Below, piece after piece: positions 1 through 7,199 of a DNA stretch of 33,231 nucleotides. The position numbers and the translations under genes were made by a program. Under the pieces are notes generated by a model. It saw only the letters and a list, made by a program, of their open reading frames with translations. It had not been told where the DNA came from and did no database searches. Numbering within the stretch: the first letter of the stretch is position 1; every line of letters starts with the position of its first letter. This stretch comes from Halobacteriales archaeon SW_10_66_29 (lineage in GTDB: Archaea; Halobacteriota; Halobacteria; Halobacteriales; Haloarculaceae), in NCBI GenBank assembly GCA_003022845.1, contig PXSF01000070.1, positions 1-33,231 on the forward strand. The letters are read 5' to 3'.

Positions 1-139
1 TCTTTAATTTCTTCCCCGAGGTACTATCGATTCTCGAACGACAGCGAGCCCCCCGAGTCGAGACGGTCGGGGGCTTCCACTTCATACACTGCCTTTGCAA
101 TTCTTTTCTCTATCATTAACGGATTTTCGTCCGTCAGTA
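1..139. other. Intergenic left edge with an imperfect GC hairpin
   Basis: No convincing gene is seen here. A hairpin can form from AGCCCCCCGA (about 47-56) and TCGGGGGCT (67-75), with one bulged C. On the plus strand it is followed by pyrimidine-rich sequence, so it could end a gene lying left of the window. A 30-codon minus-strand frame (24-116, MIEKRIAKAVYEVEAP...) exists but has no visible ribosome binding site, and I cannot support it as a gene. Confidence 0.25.
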
Positions 140-892
140 TCAGGCCCGGTCGGCCAGCGCCGCCAGCGTGACCGCCACGCCGACCAGCGCGAGGGCGGCG
201 CCAGCGGTCAGATCGGCGCTCTCGCTGCCGAGCGCGCCAGCGCCGCCGTCGAACGCGATCCAGGCGCCGTAGCCGACGCCGGCGGCGACCAGCGCCGCCC
301 CGGCGAGCCCGGCGAGGATGGCGCCGGTCGGTCCCAGCCGGCCCGGCTGTCTGTTCTCCTCGTAGCGCTCCAGCGTCGACCACATGACGGCCTCGACGTT
401 GTCCTGGAGGTGTTCGACCTGGCCCTGCAGGTAGTTGTTGAGCGTCTCCTCGTGTTCGTCCAGTTGCGCTTTCCGCTCGGCGAGCTCCTGCTCCTGGGCC
501 TCGATCTCGCGTTCGCGCTCGTCAAGCGCCTGCTCGCGCTTGTTCAGGCTGACCTTCCTGTCCTGGAGCTGTCCCCGGAGCTCCGAAAGCTCCTCCCGGC
601 GCTCGTCGAGCTCCCGCTCGCGTTCGTCGAGCTCTCGTTCCCGCTCGTGGAGGGCTGTTTCACGCTCGTCGAGCTCCTCGGCCTGCTTCTCGATGCCCTT
701 CTCGCGCTGGTCCAGCGCGCGCTCGCGCTCGTCCAGTTCGGCCTCCCGGCTGTCGGCGCCGTCGCCGTCGCCGCTGGGTGTCCCCTCGCCGCCCGTGCCG
801 TCGGCTGTCGCCCCGTCCGCCGGTTCGTCACCGTTCGCGGCGCTCTCGGCGGGCGGCTCGTCGGAGTGCTGGCGGTCCGTTTCGTCGACCAT
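140..892 (-). CDS. Coiled-coil protein with two C-terminal membrane segments
   Basis: Predicted 250-aa protein of unknown function. The first ~60 residues are acidic and low complexity. A long heptad-like coiled coil follows, built from repeats such as ELDERERALDQREKG and ELDERERELDERREEL (roughly residues 60-170). Two hydrophobic segments close the protein (GAILAGLAGAALVAAGVGYG and LTAGAALALVGVAVTLAALA), so it is probably membrane anchored with the coiled coil projecting from one face. I chose the ATG at 892 (MVDETDRQ) over the longer track start because a TATA-like element lies ~29 nt upstream and the extra N-terminal residues are arginine-rich antisense-like sequence. It diverges from topA. 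Coiled-coil repeats make homology misleading, so I assign no function. Confidence 0.75.
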   Translation of the reverse strand: MVDETDRQHSDEPPAESAANGDEPADGATADGTGGEGTPSGDGDGADSREAELDERERALDQREKGIEKQAEELDERETALHERERELDERERELDERREELSELRGQLQDRKVSLNKREQALDEREREIEAQEQELAERKAQLDEHEETLNNYLQGQVEHLQDNVEAVMWSTLERYEENRQPGRLGPTGAILAGLAGAALVAAGVGYGAWIAFDGGAGALGSESADLTAGAALALVGVAVTLAALADRA

Positions 893-916
893 ACGCGACC
901 CAACATGCCGGAACAC

Positions 917-926
917 CGTTATACTA
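917..926 (-). promoter_or_regulatory. TATA-like box of the coiled-coil gene
   Basis: On the minus strand the sequence reads ATAGTATAACGG, centred about 29 nt upstream of the ATG at 892. That is the spacing expected for a leaderless haloarchaeal transcript. Inferred from position and composition only. Confidence 0.45.
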
Positions 927-958
927 TCGGCGCTGCCACGTCGTCGGAGTTCAAACCT

Positions 959-1019
959 CGCACGCACGCGCCACGCACGCGCCGCGCATGCATCGCGCAC
1001 GCGCCGTGCACACCCGCGC
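959..1019. repeat. Alternating pyrimidine-purine tract (Z-DNA-prone) upstream of topA
   Basis: About 60 nt read almost entirely as alternating Y-R steps. The runs are 959-971, 972-982, 983-993, 994-1004 and 1005-1013, then a short CGCGC. Each run is broken only by a single C-C step, and the middle runs are all 11 nt long. CACGCACGCGC-like units recur. Such CG/CA alternation is the classic composition for a B-to-Z transition under negative supercoiling. It lies between the coiled-coil gene and the topoisomerase I gene, ~75 nt before the topA start. Confidence 0.6.
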
Positions 1020-1040
1020 TGTCTGTCGGTTTCTCGAAAG

Positions 1041-1049
1041 GCTTTAGAG
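1041..1049 (+). promoter_or_regulatory. Candidate TATA box of topA
   Basis: GCTTTAGAG is the only TATA-like AT-rich element in the GC-rich leader and lies ~45 nt before the GTG start at 1092. A short 5' leader is implied. The assignment is weak because the box is poor. Confidence 0.3.
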
Positions 1050-1091
1050 GGGATCACGGCCTAGGGGTGACAACGAGACGGTGACCCCCAC

Positions 1092-4000
1092 GTGCAACTC
1101 ATCATCACCGAGAAGGACAACGCGGCCCGGCGGATCGCCGAGATTCTGAGCGACGGCAGCGCGACGGCGGAGCGCCACAACGGCGTCAACGTCTACCGCT
1201 GGGGCGGCACGCGCGTCGTCGGCCTGTCGGGGCACGTGGTCGGGCTGGACTTCCCCGAGGAGTACAGCAACTGGCGCGACGTCGAGCCGGTCGAGCTGAT
1301 CGACGCGGAGATCGTTACCGAGCCCACCCAGGAGAACATCGTCGGGACGCTCCGGGCGCTCGCGCGGGAGGCCGACGAGGCGATCATCGCCACCGACTAC
1401 GACCGCGAGGGGGAGCTGATCGGCAAGGAGGCCTACGAGCTCGTCCGCGAGGAGATCGACGGCCCGATCAACCGGGTCCGGTTCTCCTCGATCACCGACA
1501 CCGAGGTCCGCGGGGCGTTCGCCGAACCCGACGAGCTGGACTTCGACCTCGCGGCCGCCGGCGAGGCCCGCCAGATCATCGACCTCATCTGGGGCGCCGC
1601 CCTCACTCGGTTCCTCTCGCTGTCGGCCGGCCGAAGCTGATCGTCGACCGCGAGCGCGAGATCCAGGCGTTCGAGCCTGAAACGTACTGGGAGCTGTTTG
1701 CGGACCTCGGGAAAAACACCGCCGAGGGAACCTCGGCGAGCCGCGACGGAACTGGCGCTCCGTCGGACGGCGACGAGTTCGAGGCGCAGTACTTCTACGA
1801 GGACGACGGCACCGAGGCCGAACGCGTCTGGGAGCAGGAGGCCGCCGAGTCGGTCCACGAGAAACTGCGGGCCGCCGAGGCGGCGACCGTCACGTCGGTC
1901 AGTGAGCGCACCCGCACCGACAGCCCGCCCGAGCCGTTCAACACCACCGCGTTCATCAGCGCCGCCGGCTCGCTGGGCTACTCCGCCCAGCGCGCCATGT
2001 CCATCGCCGAGGAGCTGTACACCGCCGGCTACGTCACCTACCCCCGCACCGACAACACGGTCTACCCCGACGACCTCGAACCGGACACACTCCTGGATTC
2101 CTTCGTGGGAAGCACGGAGTTCGGCGAGGACGCCCGCTCGCTGCTCGAACTGGACGACATCGAGCCGACGCGGGGCGACGAGGAGACGACCGATCACCCG
2201 CCGATCCATCCCACGGACGAGCTGCCGGCGCGGGGCGATCTGAGCAGCGACGAGTGGGAGATCTACGAGCTGATCGTCCGGCGCTTTTTTGCGACCGTCG
2301 CGGAGCCGGCGACGTGGGCGCACCTGCGCGTGGTCGCGGAGGCCAACGGCTGCCGGCTGAAGGCCAACGGCAAGCGGCTGGTCGAGGCGGGCTACCACGC
2401 AGTGTACCCCTACGCCAGCACCAGCGAGAACTACGTCCCCGCCGTCGAGGAGGGCGAACGGCTGGCGCTCCGCGGCGTGGAGTTCGAGGAGAAGGAGACC
2501 CAGCCGCCGCGGCGGTACGGCCAGAGCCGGCTGATCCGGAAGATGGAGGAGATGGGGGTGGGGACGAAATGCTTGGCTGCAGATACGCCGGTTCTTCATC
2601 GTAATCAGGACGGAGATATTATTCGAACTCCAGTTTCCGATCTGTTCACTGAAGAATCTATCGTACTGGCGGATGGTAATACGGACATTGCAGTCAACGA
2701 TAGAGGGCCGACAACGCTTTCAATCGAAGAAAAGAGTAACCGCGTGACTGAACGACAAAAGACACTAATAAGCAGGCGCCCACTCGAACCCCACGAACAG
2801 GTCTTCCGGATCACTACGGTGAACGGTACCTTCTCAGTAACCACTGATCATCCGATCTACCGGAGTACTAGCGACGGATTCGAAGTCGTTCCTGCCTCCG
2901 AAGTTTCTCGGGGCGACTGTTTGTTGTCTACTCGCCAGGAGACCTCCATCGACTACGAGGGAGACGCCTCCATCATTACCTGGCCAGAGTTTGCTTCTTC
3001 GTGCGATATCTCTTCGAAGCTGTACGGTTCGAATTGCGGGAACCGGATTGCTGAAATCCGAAACAAACGGAACGAAACCCAGTATGAATTGGCCGGCCGG
3101 GTTGGTGTGGATCGGACGGCGCTCAGTGACTACGAGAACGGAAAACGCGACGTGCCGGTATGGATTCTCGGAGAACTCGAGATTCGTCCCGAAACACTCC
3201 ATGGATTGAATTACGATTTGGAGTTCGAGAACCCGTTCCCCCTTTATTGGAGTCCGGAACTCCTTCGGATAGTAGCGCATCTCCTTGGAGACGGATCGAT
3301 CCACGTAAACGATGAAGAGAACACTGTTGATGTCCGGTACCACAGTACCGACCACCGTCTCATCAGCCAGTTTGTTTCAGATATCCAGACTTTATTTGGG
3401 TTTACTCCGACTGTCTCTGAGCGAGATGGCCGGAAAAATCATCATAAAAGACGGTATCAAGTGAATCTCCCTGGTGCCGTAGGACGGATTCTGAAGTATA
3501 TTCTCGATACAGTGGTCGCACAGGCCTGTCCAGACGTCCCTGAACAGTTAGAGGCCTTGTTTGTCGGCGCACTGTTCGACGACGAGGGGCACATCTCACG
3601 AGAGAGGAAAATCTTCATATCGAATACTGATCACGGATTGCTCGCTGGAGTCTCGGAAATGCTTGGACGGATGAATATAGAGGCCAAGCTTGCGACGAAT
3701 CAGCACAAGCTCCATGTGAGGGGACGACAAAACGTCGAGCGGTTCCTCGATATCATACCCATTGCAGCTGATGAGAAGTTCTACCGTGGTCTTGATGCAC
3801 TTCGAGAGTACGACGTAGTCAAACGCAAGGCACTACTACTCGAATTGGCAGCTACTGAGCCGAAGAGTTCCGAAGAACTTGCGACACGTCTCGGAATCTC
3901 TCGAGGTCGGGTGAACGCTTACGTCCGAGAATTACGTGATGCGGGACACTTGGAAAAGAAGGTCGAAGGGAGTAATCGATCTAAGGATGGGCTTCGGACG

Positions 4001-5185
4001 ATCCGATACACTGCAACTTCGTTCAAGCAATCTATATACGCGACTGTACTCGATTATCCCGCTGAAATCGAGGTAATTGACGTTGAAGAACGCGATTACG
4101 ACGGTAATGTATATGACTTAACGATAGACGAGGCTGCACCGAACTTCGCCGTTCAGGGCGGCCCAGTCGTCCACAACTCGACGCGCCACCACACCATCGA
4201 GAAGCTGTACGACCGGGGGTACGTCGAGGACGACCCGCCGCGGCCGACGGCGCTGGCGGAGGCGGTCGTCGAGGCCGCCGAGGCGTTCGCGGATCTGGTC
4301 GTGAGCGAGGAGATGACCGCGCAACTGGAGCAGGACATGACGGCCATCGCCAACGGGGAGGCGACGCTCGAGGCGGTGACCGAGGAGTCACGGGAGATGC
4401 TCGAACAGGTGTTCGCGGAGCTGCGCAACTCCCGCGAGGACATCGGCGAGCACCTCCGGGAGTCGCTGAAGGCCGACCGACAGCTGGGCCCGTGTCCCGA
4501 CTGCGGCGAGACGCTTTTGGTCCGCCAGAGCAGCCGGGGGTCGTACTTCGTCGGCTGCGACGGGTTCCCCGACTGCCGGTACACGCTCCCGCTGCCCAGC
4601 ACCGGCGAGCCGCTCGTGCTCGACGACGTCTGCGAGGACCACGACATGCACCACGTGAAGATGCTCGCTGGCCGGGACACGTTCGTCCACGGCTGCCCGC
4701 GGTGTGCCGCCGACGCCGCCGACGAGAGCGAGGACCGTGTCATCGGCGCCTGCCCCGACTGCGGCGCGGAGCACGGCGGCGAACTCGCGATCAAACAGCT
4801 CCGGTCGGGCTCGCGGCTGGTCGGCTGCACCCGCTACCCAGACTGCGAGTACTCGCTGCCGCTGCCCCGCCGCGGCGACATCGAGGTCACCGACGCGCAC
4901 TGCGAGGAGCACGGCCTCCCCGAACTCCACGTCCACGACGGCGACGACGAGCCCTGGGAGCTGGGCTGTCCGATCTGCAACTACAGGGAGTACCAGGCCG
5001 AGCAGGCGATCGACGACCTCGAAGACGTCAACGGGATCGGCGAGGCGACCGCCGGGAAGCTGGGCGCGGTCGGCGTCGACTCCCCCGAGGACCTCCGCGA
5101 GGCCGACCCCGACAGCCTGGCCGACCAGCTCCAGGGCGTCACCGCAGACCAGCTCCGGGACTGGCAGGGACAGCTGGCCGACTGA
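1092..5185 (+). pseudogene. topA: DNA topoisomerase I (type IA), intein-containing, frame disrupted near 1630
   Basis: Type IA topoisomerases relax negatively supercoiled DNA through a 5'-phosphotyrosine. The N-terminal part (1092-1640, GTG start, MQLIITEKDNAARRIA) carries the TOPRIM domain with the metal motif TDYDREGE. It then runs through ALTRFLSLSAGRS into a TGA at 1638-1640. Reading resumes in another frame at KLIVDREREIQAFEPE (from ~1634) and continues to 5185. That part holds the catalytic tyrosine in TYPRTDN, an intein at GVGTK/STR, four Cys-rich zinc-ribbon segments (CPDC, GCPRC, CPDC, GCPIC) and a C-terminal helix-hairpin-helix region (DVNGIGEATAGKLG). About 15-17 residues that family members have between LSLSA and KLIVDRE, including the GRVQ motif, are absent. 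The total length (4094 nt) is not a multiple of three. The identity is certain. Whether the lesion is real or a sequence/assembly error cannot be decided here. The downstream open frame on the ORF track starts at 1997. Confidence 0.9.
2570..4177 (+). mobile_element. TopA intein with LAGLIDADG endonuclease and two HTH modules
   Basis: In-frame 536-residue intein. It begins at Cys (CLAADTPVL, block A), has block B (FSVTTDHPIYR) and ends in FAVQGGPVVHN with Ser as the next extein residue. It sits exactly inside the conserved topoisomerase motif GVGTK/STRHHTIEKLYDRGY. Two LAGLIDADG-type helices are visible: RIVAHLLGDGSI (about intein residue 235) and LFVGALFDDEGHI (about 335). Unusually, an XRE-like HTH (IAEIRNKRNETQYELAGRV..., about 155-200) precedes the endonuclease. 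A winged-HTH-like segment (ELATRLGISRGRVNAYVREL, about 425-465) follows it. Base and codon use are visibly less GC-rich than in the extein, consistent with horizontal acquisition. All splicing blocks look intact, so the intein itself appears functional although the host gene is broken upstream. Confidence 0.93.
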
Positions 5186-5294
5186 TACGGTCGTGCGTGA
5201 TTCTTTACCGTTGTGGGTTCACTCATCCCCCGCCTCAGCTCCTGAAACAGCCGATACTGCGACACGGTGCTGAAAATAGTCACGCACGACCGTA
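5186..5294. mobile_element. MITE-like element, copy A (TA-flanked)
   Basis: TACGGTCGTGCGTGA at 5186-5200 is perfectly repeated in inverse as TCACGCACGACCGTA at 5280-5294, giving ~109 bp including both TA dinucleotides. There is no coding capacity. The subterminal sequences match the two other copies in this window: one end reads GTGATTCTTTACC and the other, on the reverse strand, GTGACTATTTTCAG. The TA flanks resemble the TA target duplication of IS630/Tc1-mariner elements. It begins immediately after the topA stop codon. Confidence 0.7.
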
Positions 5295-5419
5295 TGACGC
5301 CGACCGGCCGGCGACGACCCTCCGCGAGCGATCGGTGGATGCCGTCGGCCCCGGCGGTGGCGTGAACCTGTAAAAACAGACAGAAAATTTGATAATACTG
5401 CGGCGCGAAACGACGGACA

Positions 5420-5887
5420 ATGACGGATCCGACGAACACACTCCCGGGGGTGACCGCAGAGCGAATCCGCGAGCGGCTGCCGGAGGAGCGCGACCCGAAG
5501 GCGATCAAGCGCCTCGTCGCCGCCCGCGAGTACCTCGACGGGCTGTCGGTGCCGGCGATCGAGGCGAAGTACGGCTGGCCAGCACAGACGATCTACTCCT
5601 GGCTCGACCGGTTCGAGGGACGGGCGTTCGAGGACGCGCTGTACGACACGCCCTCGCCGGGGCGCGAACCGGCGCTCGACGCCGCCGAGCGGCGCCGGCT
5701 GGAGCGAGCGCTGGAGAATCTGCCGGCGGAGGCGGGCTACGACGCGTCCGCGTGGAGTACGGCCCTCGTCAGGAAATTCCTCCGAGAGAAATTTGATGTC
5801 GAGTACTCCCGCCGCCACGTTCGGCGGTTGATGCACGAGGCCGGCGTGCCGCCCGGGGGACGGACGACCCGCTCCGGACCCGAGTGA
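5420..5887 (+). CDS. IS630-type helix-turn-helix protein without DDE domain
   Basis: This 155-aa protein resembles only the N-terminal DNA-binding half of IS630 transposases. The first HTH is around residues 25-60 (IKRLVAAREYLDGLSVPAIE..KYGWPAQTIYSWLDRFE). A second winged-HTH-like segment follows at about 100-145 (STALVRKFLREKFDVEYSRR, HVRRLMHEAGV). The frame stops right after this, and I see no DDE catalytic domain in any frame in the 230 bp downstream. It is therefore either a transposase remnant or a domesticated DNA-binding protein. It lies 125 bp from MITE copy A, whose TA flanks fit the same transposase class. No complete IS is visible. Start ATG at 5420. Confidence 0.7.
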   Translation: MTDPTNTLPGVTAERIRERLPEERDPKAIKRLVAAREYLDGLSVPAIEAKYGWPAQTIYSWLDRFEGRAFEDALYDTPSPGREPALDAAERRRLERALENLPAEAGYDASAWSTALVRKFLREKFDVEYSRRHVRRLMHEAGVPPGGRTTRSGPE

Positions 5888-6119
5888 TGTGGAACGGAGT
5901 AACAGCTCGTGGCCGTGGTGCGAATCGTTCTCACGTGGGTATGATTCGACGCCGATCCGGCGCATCGCTACTGACGGGGAGTCGCTTCTGGCCCTCCCAG
6001 AGATTATGAGACAATATGTCTGAAAACTCGGCTGGCCGGAACCGATTCGGATCGCACAATCGTCAGATTTGACGGAGACAAAATACACAAGAGAATCTAC
6101 GCAGCTAGTTCGAACAAGC

Positions 6120-7160
6120 ATGGAGTACACCACCCTCGGTTCGACTGGAACGACGGTCTCGCAGCTGGCGTTCGGGACCTGGCGGTTCGGCCGCGAATCC
6201 GGCGGCGTCGTCGAGACGACGCGGGAGGAGGCCCACGACCTGCTTTCCGCGGCCTGGGACCGCGGCATCAACTTCATCGACACCGCCGACAGGTACGGCA
6301 ACCCCCACGGGACGGCCGAGCAGTACATCGGCGAGTGGCTGGAGTCCTACGACCGGGCGGATTTCGTCCTCGCGTCGAAAGTGTACTTCCCGTTCAACGG
6401 CCGCACAGGCGGCGAGCGCGAGCCCGGCCCCAACGACAGCGGCCTCGGCCGCAAACACGTCCGCGCACAGGTCGAGGGGACCCTCGACCGCCTCGGGACG
6501 GACTACCTGGACCTCTACTACATCCACCGCTGGGACGAGGCGACGCCGATCGAGGAGACGCTGGCGACGCTGAACGACCTCGTCCGCGAGGGCAAGATCC
6601 ACTACCTCGGCGCGTCGACGATGGCCGCCTGGCAGTTGACGAAGGCACTCTGGAAAAGCGACGTCAACGACTGGGAGCCGTTCAAGGTAGCGCAGCCGCT
6701 GTTCCACGCCGGCTACCGCGACGACATCACCGGCTACCTCGACGTCTGCATCGACCAGGACCTCGCAGTCTGTCCGTACTCGCCGCTGGCCGGCGGCTTC
6801 CTCACCGGGAAGTACGAGCGGACCGGCGAGGACCCGACGGACTTCGAGGGGCCCGAGGGCGCCCGCGGCGACATCTACGACTCCTTCGAGGAGTACTACC
6901 TCTCCGAGCGGGGCTGGCACGTCCTCGACGAAATCCGGGCGATCGCCGACGAGATCGACGCGACGCCCGCGCAGGTCGCGCTGCGCTGGCTGGTCGAGCA
7001 GCCCGACTTCACCTGCGTCCCGATCGTCGGCGCCCGGACTGTCGAGCAACTCGACGAGAACGTCGGCGCCGTCGACGTCTCGCTCGGTGACGACCAGTTC
7101 CAGCGGATCGTCGACGCCCGCTACGCCGAGTCCGGGACGCGCTACGGCCACCGGTGGTGA
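6120..7160 (+). CDS. Aldo/keto reductase
   Basis: A 346-aa NAD(P)H-dependent oxidoreductase of the aldo/keto reductase superfamily, with a TIM-barrel fold and presumably cytoplasmic. The tetrad is visible: Asp and Tyr in FIDTADRYG, Lys in FVLASKVYF and His in LYYIHRWD. Other family landmarks are LGASTMAAWQL, the PYSPLAGGFLTGKY loop and the C-terminal cofactor segment CVPIVGARTVEQLDENV. I chose ATG 6120 (MEYTTLGSTGTTVSQLAFG) because family members start there. The longer track ORF uses a TTG and adds 17 unlike residues. It stands alone, so the substrate cannot be inferred. A relation to the sugar cluster 4 kb away is possible but unsupported. Confidence 0.9.
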   Translation: MEYTTLGSTGTTVSQLAFGTWRFGRESGGVVETTREEAHDLLSAAWDRGINFIDTADRYGNPHGTAEQYIGEWLESYDRADFVLASKVYFPFNGRTGGEREPGPNDSGLGRKHVRAQVEGTLDRLGTDYLDLYYIHRWDEATPIEETLATLNDLVREGKIHYLGASTMAAWQLTKALWKSDVNDWEPFKVAQPLFHAGYRDDITGYLDVCIDQDLAVCPYSPLAGGFLTGKYERTGEDPTDFEGPEGARGDIYDSFEEYYLSERGWHVLDEIRAIADEIDATPAQVALRWLVEQPDFTCVPIVGARTVEQLDENVGAVDVSLGDDQFQRIVDARYAESGTRYGHRW

Positions 7161-7199
7161 GGTCCGGGGCCAGCGCGGCGACGGCTCCGTTCAGGACGG

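Noticed and set aside
959-1019. Possible CRISPR-like or tandem repeat array
   Set aside because: Units are only ~11 nt with no spacers; the alternating Y-R composition explains the repetition.
95-1084. 329-aa plus-strand ORF opposite the coiled-coil gene
   Set aside because: It is the mirror of the repeated coiled-coil codons and runs through the alternating tract; no family resemblance.
1630-1640. Programmed frameshifting to rescue topA
   Set aside because: No slippery sequence is evident, and about 15 conserved residues are missing, which a frameshift alone would not restore.
2834-3355. 173-aa minus-strand ORF inside the intein
   Set aside because: Lies opposite the HTH/endonuclease region of a well-supported intein frame and shows no motif.
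5888-6119. Possible DDE-domain remnant downstream of the IS630-type ORF
   Set aside because: No frame shows DDE-type motifs; only short frames and a weak CGAATC/GATTCG inverted repeat.
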